Positions 45,224 through 54,122 of a stretch of 64,000 nt of DNA are shown here, in pieces. The first letter of the stretch is position 1. Every line of letters starts with the position of its first letter. This DNA comes from Streptomyces sp. SUK 48. Its GTDB lineage: Bacteria; Actinomycetota; Actinomycetes; Streptomycetales; Streptomycetaceae. The DNA lies in contig NZ_CP045740.1 of assembly GCF_009650765.1 (NCBI RefSeq), positions 2,170,001 to 2,234,000 on the forward strand, written 5' to 3'. The notes under the pieces are model-generated. The model did not search any database and had not been told where the DNA came from. It saw only the letters and a program-made list of their open reading frames with translations. The position numbers were made by a program, and so were the translations under genes.

Positions 45224-45624
45224 TGCGCTATCTCCTCAACTCGACACGTGCGATTCGTGGGTCATGTGGTCGCAGTTCGTCTGGCTGTGGAGCGGATGTC
45301 ATGCCTGCTGTTCCCCCTGTGCTGTTCCCTCTCGACACCACCGCGGCGCCGGACGTGCCGACGAAGAATGCGTGGCGGGTCACCGGGTCGTCAGGCGTTC
45401 CCCATACGCATAGGCCGACACAAGCACTCGGGAACCGTACTCAGCGGATGAAAGGGTGTCAACTGATCCGCTGGGGCCCTCATTTCCTGCGTCAGGGCGG
45501 TCACGGGACGCGGACCGGCTCCGCGCTCAGGGCTGGACGGCCTTTGGAAATGGTCGTGCCCACGCCGAGTGCCATATCTTGTTGGCGGGACACAGGAGCG
45601 GCGTGGCACACAGGAGTTGGAGAA
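45224..45624. other. 401-base gap with inverted repeat and probable promoters
   Basis: The gap lies upstream of the divergent ArsR-like and XRE genes. It contains the inverted repeat at 45442-45473 and a TATCTT -10-like element near 45575. A frame in line with the XRE gene stays open from 45301, but the protein only becomes family-like from TTG 45625. Confidence 0.4.
45442..45473. promoter_or_regulatory. Inverted repeat, possible operator
   Basis: CAGCGGAT (45442-45449) and ATCCGCTG (45466-45473) are perfect inverted copies 16 bases apart, in the upstream region of the XRE/ImmA module. Confidence 0.4.
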
Positions 45625-46188
45625 TTGGCCAGTATCAGCAGCGATGACAAGGGCACCACAGGTCCGGCGTCCCTGGCTCGGCGGCTTGAGGACATCATCA
45701 ACGCGTACTACCGGGGCAACCGGCCCCCTTACAGCAAAATCGCCGAAGAAATCCACGAAAGCACAGGGCGTACATTTTCGGCCACCTACCTCTGGGAGTT
45801 GGCGACGGGGCGGAAACGGAACGTCACCCGCGACCATCTCCGCGTCCTAGCCGAGCACTTCGGCGTCACACCGGACTACTTCACCGACGAGGAGGTCTCG
45901 GAGAGGGTGAGGCGCCAGATGGAGTTCGCCGTCGCCCTGGGGAACAACAAGGTCCGCACGCTGGCCTTTCGTGCCGATGGCCTGTCGGAGGCAGGACTCG
46001 ACGCTCTGCTCGCGCTCGTGAACGCGATGTCCGACGAGTCCGGGGCGGGGGACGTCACAACCGATAGGAATCATTCAGAGCGCCGGCGCGTTAACGACCA
46101 ACGAGAGCAGAAGCAACGATGCCCGCTCACGCACCCACTCAGGCGCCCTGTGACGTTTCCGTGGTTGCGTCTGCCGGGACGGGGGTGA
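45625..46188 (+). CDS. XRE-family helix-turn-helix protein
   Basis: The 187-residue protein has an XRE helix-turn-helix at about residues 15-85 (YSKIAEEIHESTGRTFSATYLWELATGRKRNVTRDHLRVLAEHFGV in parts) and a helical C-terminus (FRADGLSEAGLDALLALVNAM). A TTG start at 45625 is chosen because AGGAG lies 8 bases before it. It stands 6 bases upstream of an ImmA/IrrE peptidase gene, the usual pairing in which the peptidase cleaves or regulates the XRE repressor. The last 35 residues are basic and low in family similarity. The frame could really end earlier, but no stop occurs before 46186. Confidence 0.75.
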   Translation: MASISSDDKGTTGPASLARRLEDIINAYYRGNRPPYSKIAEEIHESTGRTFSATYLWELATGRKRNVTRDHLRVLAEHFGVTPDYFTDEEVSERVRRQMEFAVALGNNKVRTLAFRADGLSEAGLDALLALVNAMSDESGAGDVTTDRNHSERRRVNDQREQKQRCPLTHPLRRPVTFPWLRLPGRG

Positions 46189-46194
46189 CAGCAG

Positions 46195-46716
46195 GTGAGA
46201 AGGACGGGCCACTACGCCGAGTTGCAGCGGAAGTGTACGGCTATCCTGCGCGATCTCGGGATGCACGGGTCATTGTCCCTCGACGCGATTCTTGTGCGGG
46301 TGGAGGAGCTCAGGGGCCGCCCGCTCGTTCTGAAAGAGCTGCCGGAGCAGGCGGCGATCGCCGGAGCCTGCGGTCTCTGGCTGGGCACCGATGACGCCGA
46401 TTACGTCTTCTACGAGGCGCGTACGGCGCCCCTGCATCGCGAACACATCATTCTGCACGAGATCGGCCATGTGCTGTGCGACCACCACCGGGGGACGACG
46501 GCCCACGGCGATGAACTGGCGGGTCAGATCCTCAGCGGCCTGCAGCCCCACCTCGTCAAGCGATTGATGGCACGCACCAGTTACACGACCACCGAGGAAC
46601 AAGAAGCCGAGATGATTGCCAGCCTCATACAGAGCGCCGGAAAGACGGGCCCCATGGCCGGCCCGCTGGGACGGCTCGGCGCCTTCCTGGGAGTGACGGT
46701 CGATGTCGGCGAGTGA
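46195..46716 (+). CDS. ImmA/IrrE-family zinc metallopeptidase
   Basis: The 173-residue protein carries the zinc motif HEIGHVLCDH (HExxH, near residues 87-91). The N-terminal region (SLDAILVRVEELRGRPLVLKELPE) is typical of actinobacterial ImmA/IrrE-type (M78-like) proteins. These peptidases cut partner XRE repressors in response to damage or other signals. The GTG at 46195 lies 6 bases after the XRE stop, and its end overlaps the next gene by 14 bases, so all three genes are probably co-expressed. Confidence 0.85.
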   Translation: MRRTGHYAELQRKCTAILRDLGMHGSLSLDAILVRVEELRGRPLVLKELPEQAAIAGACGLWLGTDDADYVFYEARTAPLHREHIILHEIGHVLCDHHRGTTAHGDELAGQILSGLQPHLVKRLMARTSYTTTEEQEAEMIASLIQSAGKTGPMAGPLGRLGAFLGVTVDVGE

Positions 46717-47866
46717 GCTGGCGACTCAGGTGGGGCTCGGCAGCGTTCTCATCATGTGGTTCGCCGTCGCATGCCGCGCCCGGCCTGCGTTGCGTCAGGC
46801 CCAGCAACGGGGACTGTGGATCAGCGTCCTGGCCGCAACCGTCGCCATCACCCTCTTCCAGCCCAGGATCGTCGAACTGCTCACGGACGCCGGCACGGAC
46901 GTCCGCACCATCGCTCTGGTCCGCAACCTGATCGGTGTCCTCAGCGCCGGGCTGGTCCTTCTCTTCATGGTCGACTCCACCCGCGCTCGCCGCCTGCACC
47001 TCTCCGTCGTGGTGGGGCTCGCGGCAGCCATGGGCGCGTTGCTCGTCCTGAGCCTGTTGCAGGCGGTTCACTCCGGCGAGAGCACACCCTCCGTTCAGGG
47101 ACCCGCCGATGCGGGGTCCGCCTACTGGCTGATCCTCGTCGTGGCCCATCTGGTCGGTGACGCCGTCGCCCTCACGGTGTGCTGGTCGTACAGCCTGCGT
47201 ACCGCAGATCGCGATCTCGTCTGGTCGCTGCGGCTGTTCGCGGTGGGAAGCGTCTTCGCGGTCGCCTTCTGGGGCGGCTATCTCTGGTACCTCTTCGGCG
47301 GCACCCCCGCCATCCTTCCCTACCTGTCGCTGGTCATCGGCGTTCACGGCATCATCCGGGCGGTATCACTGCTGGTCCCCACGGCGACGGCCGCGGCCCG
47401 AACCTGGACCGCTCTGCGGGTCACCTGGCGGCTGTGGCCGCTGTGGCGCGATCTCGTCGTGGCAGTGCCCCAAGTGGCGCTTGCCAGTCCACAGCAGACC
47501 AGGATCCAGGAGGTGCTGCGCCCGCGTTCCCCGCTGGCGCTGCAGGCGCACAGACAGACCATCGAGACCTATGACGCGCTCCTGGTGCTCCAGCAGTACT
47601 CCCGGCCCGGCGCCTACGAGGACGCGCGCCGACACGCCCAGCGGGCAGGAGTGCGGGACGACCGACTCGCCGCCGCCGCACTCGCCGGCGCGCTGGGACA
47701 GGCGAGGCGAGCCAAACTCGTCGGTGCGTCACCGTCCGCCGCCCGCCCCCTCCCCGGCGTGGAGCACGGAAGCGCGGCGACCTTGCTGACGATCGCCCGG
47801 ATGTGGCCGTCGATGACGGACGCGCTGCCGTGCGACAGCGAAACCGTCGCGGCCCGGCGGCCCTGA
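46703..47866 (+). CDS. MAB_1171c-type multi-pass membrane protein
   Basis: The 387-residue protein has about seven membrane segments in residues 1-235, followed by a cytoplasmic region of about 150 residues (RTWTALRVTWRLWPLWRDLVVAVP is a recognisable stretch). This is the family annotated as MAB_1171c putative transporter (DUF6545-like C-terminus), regularly encoded beside an XRE regulator and an ImmA/IrrE peptidase in actinomycetes. Transport has not been demonstrated for the family as far as I know, and a sensing role fits equally well. It overlaps the peptidase gene by 14 bases, supporting one transcript. Confidence 0.75.
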   Translation: MSASELATQVGLGSVLIMWFAVACRARPALRQAQQRGLWISVLAATVAITLFQPRIVELLTDAGTDVRTIALVRNLIGVLSAGLVLLFMVDSTRARRLHLSVVVGLAAAMGALLVLSLLQAVHSGESTPSVQGPADAGSAYWLILVVAHLVGDAVALTVCWSYSLRTADRDLVWSLRLFAVGSVFAVAFWGGYLWYLFGGTPAILPYLSLVIGVHGIIRAVSLLVPTATAAARTWTALRVTWRLWPLWRDLVVAVPQVALASPQQTRIQEVLRPRSPLALQAHRQTIETYDALLVLQQYSRPGAYEDARRHAQRAGVRDDRLAAAALAGALGQARRAKLVGASPSAARPLPGVEHGSAATLLTIARMWPSMTDALPCDSETVAARRP

Positions 47867-47921
47867 CCCCACCCCCTCGCGAGCGACAGAGGACGGGCCG
47901 GGAGCCGCGGGACCGGCGGTA

Positions 47922-48752
47922 CTACCGACGAGTTCCCGCCTCGTCGTCGCGCGGCACCACACGGAAGTCGAAGCCGAGCGTCCCGGGGTCCAGGGCCGTC
48001 GCCCCGCCGTCCACGGTGAGCACGGCGCCATTCACATACGACGCCGCGGGGGACAGCAGCCAGGCAACGGCCTCCGCGATCTCCCTCGGCTCACCCGGAC
48101 GACCCAGCGGAAGGAATCCGGTCACCTCCTCGTAGGCGGTGTCCACGCCGTCTCCCGGCAGGTCCGCTTCGGCGGCGAAGCGCGCCATGCGGCGGTCGGC
48201 CATCTCGCTCCGCACCCAGCTCGGGCACACGACGTTGGCTCGCACCCCCTGGCCGCCGTAGTCGACGGCGACGGAACGGCACAGTTGGAGCAGGGCTGCC
48301 TTGGACGTGGCGTACGGCGCGTTGCTCGTGCCGTTGCGCAGCGCGGACACCGAAGCGACGGCGACCACCGCGCCGCTCGCCTCCAGCAGGTGCGGGATCG
48401 CCGCGCGCAGGAGCAGCAGTGGGCCGGTGACATTGGTGCGCATCACCTCGTCCCAGTCTTCCAACGACAGGTCGCCCACGGCCCCTCCGCGCCCGATGCC
48501 CGCGTTGAGCACCACTCCGTCGATCCGTCCGTACGCGTCCAACGCTGCCGCGACGAGACTGTCGGCGGCCTCGGGGTCCCGCACGTCGGACGGATGCGCG
48601 AGCACCCCGGTCTCTTGTTCGAGGCGTCGCAACGGCTCGCTGCGCCGGCCGGAGACGACCACATGGTGCTCTCCCTCGCGCAGCAGCCGGGCGGTGGCCT
48701 CCCCGATGCCCGTACCTCCGCCGGTCACGATGACAACTCGCTTCTTCTTCAC
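47922..48752 (-). CDS. Short-chain dehydrogenase/reductase
   Basis: The 276-residue classical SDR has a TGGGTGIG cofactor-binding glycine motif at residues 9-16, NAG near 88, a catalytic Ser in VASVSALRNG near 139 and YATSK (YxxxK) near 152. It also has a C-terminal NGAVLTVDGG. These are NAD(P)-dependent oxidoreductases of unknown substrate here. The start GTG 48752 (VKKKRVVIVTGG) has GAAGGAG upstream. The frame stays open farther upstream to 48950, but that part lacks family similarity. It is divergent from the glycosyltransferase cassette, with a palindrome between them. Confidence 0.9.
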   Translation of the reverse strand: MKKKRVVIVTGGGTGIGEATARLLREGEHHVVVSGRRSEPLRRLEQETGVLAHPSDVRDPEAADSLVAAALDAYGRIDGVVLNAGIGRGGAVGDLSLEDWDEVMRTNVTGPLLLLRAAIPHLLEASGAVVAVASVSALRNGTSNAPYATSKAALLQLCRSVAVDYGGQGVRANVVCPSWVRSEMADRRMARFAAEADLPGDGVDTAYEEVTGFLPLGRPGEPREIAEAVAWLLSPAASYVNGAVLTVDGGATALDPGTLGFDFRVVPRDDEAGTRR

Positions 48753-48881
48753 TGCTGTTCTTGCTCCTTCAAGATCGCAGGGCGCCACCGAGCGTAGATC
48801 TTGCTGATCCCTTGCTGACGACTTTGAGACAAGCTGACCTGCCCTGTTGCCGAGACCCCCTGCGGTACACATCGGTTCCAT

Positions 48882-48899
48882 GGTCGGGTAAACCCGACC
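48882..48899. promoter_or_regulatory. 18-bp palindrome in a divergent promoter region
   Basis: GGTCGGGT-AA-ACCCGACC is a perfect palindrome between the divergent SDR and glycosyltransferase genes, consistent with the operator of a dimeric repressor such as a TetR-family protein. Confidence 0.5.
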
Positions 48900-48921
48900 T
48901 TGAGGTCTCGACCTGGCTGTC

Positions 48922-50229
48922 ATGCCCCGGCAAGGCGCTCCCCGGTGCAATGGACGGGTGCTGACTCATAGGCATCAACTTCCCTCGGAAAACCGCGCAT
49001 TGTGGTGTTGCGGCTGGCTCGCGGCCGCCGTGTGGGCCGCCGTCTTCCCGCTGATCACGGCACCCGAGCCGCACCGTGTGTGGGGCATGAGCGCCTGCGC
49101 GGGCTACCTCTGCGCGGCGGTCGCCGCGTTGTCGCCGCGCCGGCGCGGACATGCCGTATCGGTCTGGCTCGCCGTCGGCGGTGCCGTCGTCGTGCCCCTC
49201 GCACTGCTGGTACTGACCGGCTCGGCGCAGAGCGAGGTCGGCGTGATCGAGCGCGCCGGGCTGCTGACGGTGCACCAGTCCACACCGTACCTGGCGCATC
49301 CCCGCACTGTGGCCGAGGTCACCCCGTACCTGCCGGGCATGGCGGTGTTCGGGCTGCCGCGTGCCGTGCTGGGCGACAGCGGCGCACTGCCCAGGGTGCT
49401 GGGTGACGCCCGGCTCTGGTGTGCGGCGGCGTTCCTCGGCTGCCTGTGGACGGCTCGGCGTGCGGCCCGGCGCCCTGCCCGCGGTCCGGGGGCGGCTGCC
49501 GGAAACACGATGAGCATGTACGGTGTCGGCGCGTTCGTCGCCTCACCGGCCGTGGCCCTGCCGCTGTGCGTCAGCGGCGTGGACCTGCCGCTGATCGGGC
49601 TGCTGGTTCTCGCGCTGGCGTACGCGGCGCGGGGGCGGTCGGCGGCCAGCGGTCTCGCGCTCGTCGCCGCCTGCTCCCTCAAATGGACGGCCTGGCCCGC
49701 CGTCGCGGTCGCCGTGGCGCTGCTCGCCCGCCGGGGCGGCCCCCGCCCAGCTGTGCGCGGGGCGGCCGTGGCAGTGGCGGGCACGGCCCTGCTCGTCCTG
49801 CCGAGCGCGCTGTCGTCACCCGGGCCCCTGGTGCAGCAGGTGTTCGCCTTTCCGATCGGGCGGGGGCCATGGGAGACTCCGGCGGCCAGCCCGCTGCCGG
49901 GCAGACTGCTCGCCGACGGCGGGCCGGCCGGCTGGTACGCGGCGGTCGCCCTGCTACTGGCCGCCGGACTGGCCGTCGCCCTGTCCCTTCTGGTACGGCC
50001 GCCGCACGATCTCGTGTCGGCCGCCGACCGGCTCGCCGTCGGCCTGTCCGCGGCGTTCCTCCTCGCGCCGGCCGGGCGCTTCGGGTACCTCGCCCTGCCG
50101 GTCGCCCTGGTCGTGTTCGCCCGGCTGTTGGGCGGCACCGGGCGCAAGGAGCCCGCGCACGGCCTCGTCGTACGGGACTCCCGGCCTGCGCGTCCCACCC
50201 CCGTCGCGGCCCCGGGGGGCACCCGGTGA
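48922..50229 (+). CDS. GT87-like polytopic membrane glycosyltransferase
   Basis: The 435-residue protein has about ten membrane segments and the long loop typical of polyprenyl-phosphate-sugar-dependent mannosyltransferases (YLAHPRTVAEVTPYLPGMAVFGLP near residue 105). It is related to the GT87/DUF2029 membrane family, although the catalytic Asp is not certain. GTG 48958 is an alternative start. The gene overlaps the FkbM gene by 4 bases (GTGA), and a GT4-type glycosyltransferase follows, so the cassette may build a glycan or glycolipid on the membrane. The acceptor is unknown. Confidence 0.7.
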   Translation: MPRQGAPRCNGRVLTHRHQLPSENRALWCCGWLAAAVWAAVFPLITAPEPHRVWGMSACAGYLCAAVAALSPRRRGHAVSVWLAVGGAVVVPLALLVLTGSAQSEVGVIERAGLLTVHQSTPYLAHPRTVAEVTPYLPGMAVFGLPRAVLGDSGALPRVLGDARLWCAAAFLGCLWTARRAARRPARGPGAAAGNTMSMYGVGAFVASPAVALPLCVSGVDLPLIGLLVLALAYAARGRSAASGLALVAACSLKWTAWPAVAVAVALLARRGGPRPAVRGAAVAVAGTALLVLPSALSSPGPLVQQVFAFPIGRGPWETPAASPLPGRLLADGGPAGWYAAVALLLAAGLAVALSLLVRPPHDLVSAADRLAVGLSAAFLLAPAGRFGYLALPVALVVFARLLGGTGRKEPAHGLVVRDSRPARPTPVAAPGGTR

Positions 50230-50957
50230 GGGCCCGTCGTATCGCGGCGGTGGCGGCCACCCTGCGGTGGGGCGCCCACCGGTTCCCGTTCGTCGAGGAC
50301 GAGGTGGCGGGTCTACGGGCGTTCGTACCGGCGGGATCGGTGTGCGTGGACGCGGGCGCGGAGTACGGGCTGTACACCTGGGTGCTGGCCGCCCTGGCCG
50401 GGCCGTCCGGCCGGGTGCACAGCGTCGAGCCGCTGCCCGGTCCCTACCGCCTGCTCCGCAGCACCGCGCGGCTCCTGGGCGCCCGCAACGTGACCGTGCA
50501 CCGCGCCGCCCTCGGTGACTGGTGCGGGTCCGGAACGCTCAGCCTGCCGGTACGGCGAGGTCTGCCGGTGCACGGGCGGGCCTATCTCACCGCGGGCGCG
50601 GACGGGCCCGGCCCCAATACCGAGTTCCGCGACTCCCGCACCGTGCCGGCCCCGGTCCGGACCCTCGACCAGCTGGCCCAGGAGATCGCCCTGGAGCGGC
50701 TGACGTTCGTCAAGGCCGATGTCGAGGGCACTGAACTCGCCCTGCTGAAGGGAGGCTCGGCCACTCTGCTCCGCCACCGGCCCACGCTGCTGCTGGAGAT
50801 CGAGCGGCGCCACCTGGCGAAGTACGGCGCGGATCCGGCCGATGTCCTCACCCACCTGCGGGACTTGGGTTACCGGGCCCACTGCTGGCGCCGTGGCCGC
50901 TGGGATCCCGTCACCCGCATCACCGACGACCGCCGCAACTACCTCTTCACCACCTGA
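50226..50957 (+). CDS. FkbM-family SAM-dependent methyltransferase
   Basis: The 243-residue protein has a SAM-binding VCVDAGAEYGLYTWVLA motif (residues 39-55), VHSVEPLPGPYRLL and FVKADVEGTELALLKG, matching the FkbM family that O-methylates polyketides, sugars and glycans. The start GTG overlaps the preceding stop (GTGA), indicating translational coupling. In the company of two glycosyltransferases it most likely methylates a sugar in the same glycan. Confidence 0.87.
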   Translation: MRARRIAAVAATLRWGAHRFPFVEDEVAGLRAFVPAGSVCVDAGAEYGLYTWVLAALAGPSGRVHSVEPLPGPYRLLRSTARLLGARNVTVHRAALGDWCGSGTLSLPVRRGLPVHGRAYLTAGADGPGPNTEFRDSRTVPAPVRTLDQLAQEIALERLTFVKADVEGTELALLKGGSATLLRHRPTLLLEIERRHLAKYGADPADVLTHLRDLGYRAHCWRRGRWDPVTRITDDRRNYLFTT

Positions 50958-50987
50958 CCGTCCCCGTCCCGAAGGCAGCGACCGACC

Positions 50988-52157
50988 ATGGGCACCACTC
51001 TCATCGTCACCAACGACTTCCCGCCTCGCCAAGGGGGCATCGAAACGTTCGTCCACGCCATGGCCACGCGCATACCCGGCAACGACGTGGTCGTCTACAC
51101 GTCCAGTGAGCCGGGCGCCGCCGAGTACGACGCCACGTTGCCGTTCCCGGTGGTCCGGGATCCCAGCGGCAAGCTGCTGCCCACCCCCAAGGTGACCCGC
51201 CGCGCTCTGGAGATCGCCCGGCGGTACGGCTGCGACCGGGTCTGGTTCGGCGCCGCCGCTCCCCTCGCGGCGATGGCGCCGGCACTGCGGCGCGGCGGGA
51301 TCCAGCGGATGGTGGCCACCACGCACGGTCACGAGATCTGGTGGGCACGCACACCGGGCGCCAGGCAGGTGCTACGACGCATCGGCGACCATGTGGACGC
51401 GGTCACCTACCTCGGCGAGTACACCCGGCGTCGTATCGCGCCGGCGCTGGGGCCGCGGGCCGAACTCGCGCGGCTGGTTCCCGGCGTGGACACCGCGGCG
51501 TTCCTGCCGGAGCCCGGCCGGGCCCGGCAGATCCGGGAGCGGCACGGCATCGTGGACCGCAAAGTCGTCCTGTGCGTCTCACGGCTGGTCCGGCGCAAGG
51601 GCCAGGACATGCTGATCCGGGCGATGCCCCGCATACGGCAGGCCGTGCCGGAAGCGGTGCTGGTGATCGTGGGCCGCGGCCCGGACGAGCACCGGTTGCG
51701 CCGGCTCGCACGGCTGCACGCCGACGGCCACGTGGTGTTCGCCGGCGGGCTGGATCACGCGTCGACGGCTGCGTACTACTCGGCGGCGGACGTGTTCGCC
51801 ATGCCGTGCCGGACCCGCAAGGCCGGGCTGGAGGCGGAAGGGCTGGGCATCGTGTTCCTGGAGGCTGCCGCCAGCGGGCTGCCCGTGGTCGCCGGAGACT
51901 CGGGGGGCGCGCCGGACGCGGTCGTCGACGGGGTGACGGGGACCGTCGTTGACGGCACGGACGAAGGGGCCGTGGCCCGTGCTGTGACGGAGATCCTGCG
52001 CGACCCGGACAAGGCCGCGGCGATGGGCGAGTCCGGCCGGGCCTGGGTGGCTTCGCAGTGGTCCTGGGACGTGTCGGCACAGCGGCTGGCCCAGCTGCTC
52101 TCCCCCGGTGCGGATCTCAGCGCGGCGGTGTCCGGGCGGAGTGACGGGGAAAGCTGA
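50988..52157 (+). CDS. GT4-family glycosyltransferase (PimB'-like)
   Basis: The 389-residue GT-B enzyme has N-terminal LIVTNDFPPRQGGIETFV (typical of phosphatidylinositol-mannoside mannosyltransferases), GHEIWWARTPG near residue 110, and the nucleotide-sugar site CRTRKAGLEAEGLGIVFLEA near 270-290. PimB' adds a mannose to phosphatidylinositol mannoside in related actinobacteria. In this cassette the real acceptor may differ. It starts 30 bases after the FkbM gene on the same strand. Confidence 0.83.
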   Translation: MGTTLIVTNDFPPRQGGIETFVHAMATRIPGNDVVVYTSSEPGAAEYDATLPFPVVRDPSGKLLPTPKVTRRALEIARRYGCDRVWFGAAAPLAAMAPALRRGGIQRMVATTHGHEIWWARTPGARQVLRRIGDHVDAVTYLGEYTRRRIAPALGPRAELARLVPGVDTAAFLPEPGRARQIRERHGIVDRKVVLCVSRLVRRKGQDMLIRAMPRIRQAVPEAVLVIVGRGPDEHRLRRLARLHADGHVVFAGGLDHASTAAYYSAADVFAMPCRTRKAGLEAEGLGIVFLEAAASGLPVVAGDSGGAPDAVVDGVTGTVVDGTDEGAVARAVTEILRDPDKAAAMGESGRAWVASQWSWDVSAQRLAQLLSPGADLSAAVSGRSDGES

Positions 52158-52180
52158 CGGAGCTGCGGCCTCCTGAGGGT

Positions 52181-52204
52181 GCCCCCGCTCAGACTCGCGG
52201 GGGC
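52181..52204. terminator. Hairpin between convergent GT4 and response-regulator genes
   Basis: GCCCCCGC (52181-52188) and GCGGGGGC (52197-52204) pair around an 8-base loop. It overlaps the last codons of the response-regulator gene. Confidence 0.55.
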
Positions 52205-52857
52205 TGCCCGCGCAGGTGGGCGAGGACGGCCAGGACTCGGCGGTTGCCCTCTGCCGGGTCGAGATCCAGCTTCATGAAGATGTTGCTCGAGTGCTTGACC
52301 ACCGACGCCTCCGTGATGGTGAGCCGCTGCGCGATGGCCTGGTTGTTGAGTCCTTCCGCCATGAGAGCCAGTACCTCCCGCTCGCGGGGCGTCAGGCGCT
52401 GCAGCGGCTCGTCGGCGGCACGCTGCTGCAGCAGCACGCGAACCACTTCCGGATCGATCACCGTCTGCCCGTCGGCGATGCGGTCCAGCGCGTCGAGGAA
52501 GTCGGCGACCTCTCCGACCCGGTCCTTGAGCAGATACCCGAGTCCCCCCTCGGCCGGCGAACTGCCGCTGAACAACTGTGTCGCGTAGGCCGTGGCGATG
52601 TACTGCGACAGCACGAGCACCGGCAGGCCGGGGTGCCGACCGCGCAGTTCCAAAGCCGCCTTCAGCCCTTCGTCGCGGAAGCCGGGCGGCATCCGGACAT
52701 CGGTGATGACCACGTCCGGCCGGTCGGCGTCCACGGCGCGCGCCAGTTCACCGGCATCCCCGACAGCGGCTGTCACCTCGTGTCCGACCTGGGACAGCAG
52801 CTCCACCAGGCCGGCGCGGAGCAGGACGGCGTCCTCGGCGAGCACTATGCGGAGCAC
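52189..52857 (-). CDS. NarL-family response regulator (first two-component system)
   Basis: The 222-residue protein has a receiver domain (phospho-acceptor Asp53 in VVITDVRMPP, acidic ED pair near residue 9, Lys in YLLKDR) and a C-terminal LuxR/NarL helix-turn-helix (LTPREREVLALMAEGLNNQAIAQRL). The start GTG at 52857 lies 13 bases inside the end of the kinase gene, so the pair is translated together. It resembles the second response regulator in this window (57156-57818) closely enough to suggest a duplicated system. Target genes are probably the adjacent ABC transporter. Confidence 0.9.
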   Translation of the reverse strand: MLRIVLAEDAVLLRAGLVELLSQVGHEVTAAVGDAGELARAVDADRPDVVITDVRMPPGFRDEGLKAALELRGRHPGLPVLVLSQYIATAYATQLFSGSSPAEGGLGYLLKDRVGEVADFLDALDRIADGQTVIDPEVVRVLLQQRAADEPLQRLTPREREVLALMAEGLNNQAIAQRLTITEASVVKHSSNIFMKLDLDPAEGNRRVLAVLAHLRGQPPRV

Positions 52858-54122
52858 GGCACCTCCGCCCGCAGTTGCGTGGGTCCGCCGACGGGACTTG
52901 TCACGACGAGTCTCCCTTTCAGAATGGCCACGCGGTCCGCCAGTCCTTGCAGACCGGCACCGGCGGCCGGATCGGCGCCGCCGTGCCCATTGTCGGTGAT
53001 CAGCAGGACCAGCTTGTCGTCGCGCAGCCGTCCGACGACGGTGACCTGGTCGGCACCGCTGTGCTTGGAGGCGTTGGTCAGCGCCTCGGTGACGGTGAAG
53101 TACGCCGTCGTCTCGATGGCCGGTGGCAACCGGTGCGGCAGATCGATGTCGACGGTCACCGGGATCGGGTTGCGCAGGGCGAGTTCGGCGAGAGCGGCGG
53201 GCAGGCCGTGGTCGGTGAGGACCTGGGGATGGATGCCGCGGACCAGGGAACGCAACTGGCCCAGGGCCTCGCGGGCCTCGCCGCGGGCTCGGGCGATGAG
53301 CGCGACAGCCGGCGAGTCCTGGCCTCGCAGCTCCATCTCGGCCAGTCCCAAGGTCATGCTGAGTGCCACGAGTTGCTGCTGGGCACCGTCGTGCAGATCG
53401 CGTTCGATGCGTCGCCTCTCGGCTTCGAACGCGTCGATCAACCGAGCGCGGGAGCGGGTCAGTTCGATGACCCGGGAGCTCAGGTCCTCGTCCCGCGCCG
53501 ACAGCAGGAACTGGGCGACCCATACGTGCGCGCCGGTGAGCAGCCCGCCCACGTAGGCCGAGACGAACAGCCCGAACAGGCCGATGGCGCTGCCCGGCAG
53601 GGCTGCCACGGGGTCGGAGATGGACCTGCCGGGCACCAGCATCACCGTGTCGGGCGCAATCGCCCACACGATGGCCGGTGTCAGCGTGAGGATCACCGAC
53701 AGGCCGAACAAGGCGGCGAAGCCGAACCCCGTGGTGGTGGAGACGACTCCCAGGACGAGCGTGTACCCCAGTTCCCGCCATGTGGCCCGTTCACGCAGCC
53801 GGGTGCGCAGCCACGGCCAGGCTCCCGTACCGGGCAGGGAGCCGTGCGGGTCGAGGAGGGGCTCCGGTTCCACAAGCCGTAACCGGCGCCGCTCCAGGGC
53901 GGCGACGGGGATGCCGGAGACGGCGACCGCCATGAGGACGAGCAGGCCGACTCCGACCACGGACAGGCCGACACCGACGAAGAGGAGGGCGGTCACAAGG
54001 AACAGCACGGCGAAGCCGAGGACGGTTCCGCTCAGCAGGAAAGCCCAGCACCGCAGCGGCCATGTGGAGAAGGCGAACCGCAGGGGGTTCCGCCGTAAGG
54101 ACTCCCAGACGGCGACGGTCAT
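52845..54122 (-). CDS. NarL-type sensor histidine kinase (first two-component system)
   Basis: The 425-residue kinase has membrane segments in residues 20-75 and about 110-200, then a HisKA_3 dimerisation region with the phospho-acceptor in RRIERDLHDGAQQQLVALS (His near 245). A HATPase domain follows (TEALTNASKHSG N-box, ITDNGHGG, GLQGLADRV). It lacks a large extracellular sensor domain, like cell-envelope-stress kinases of the LiaS type. ATG 54122 is the only good start. The gene is divergent from an ABC transporter operon by 147 bases, a regulatory arrangement common for antibiotic-sensing systems. Confidence 0.88.
   Translation of the reverse strand: MTVAVWESLRRNPLRFAFSTWPLRCWAFLLSGTVLGFAVLFLVTALLFVGVGLSVVGVGLLVLMAVAVSGIPVAALERRRLRLVEPEPLLDPHGSLPGTGAWPWLRTRLRERATWRELGYTLVLGVVSTTTGFGFAALFGLSVILTLTPAIVWAIAPDTVMLVPGRSISDPVAALPGSAIGLFGLFVSAYVGGLLTGAHVWVAQFLLSARDEDLSSRVIELTRSRARLIDAFEAERRRIERDLHDGAQQQLVALSMTLGLAEMELRGQDSPAVALIARARGEAREALGQLRSLVRGIHPQVLTDHGLPAALAELALRNPIPVTVDIDLPHRLPPAIETTAYFTVTEALTNASKHSGADQVTVVGRLRDDKLVLLITDNGHGGADPAAGAGLQGLADRVAILKGRLVVTSPVGGPTQLRAEVPCSA

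Noticed and set aside
45301..45624. N-terminal extension of the XRE protein
   Set aside because: The extra about 108 residues do not resemble the family, and a good ribosome site precedes TTG 45625.
47922..48950. SDR protein extended to 342 residues
   Set aside because: The extra N-terminus has no family similarity, and GTG 48752 places the glycine-rich motif at the usual position.
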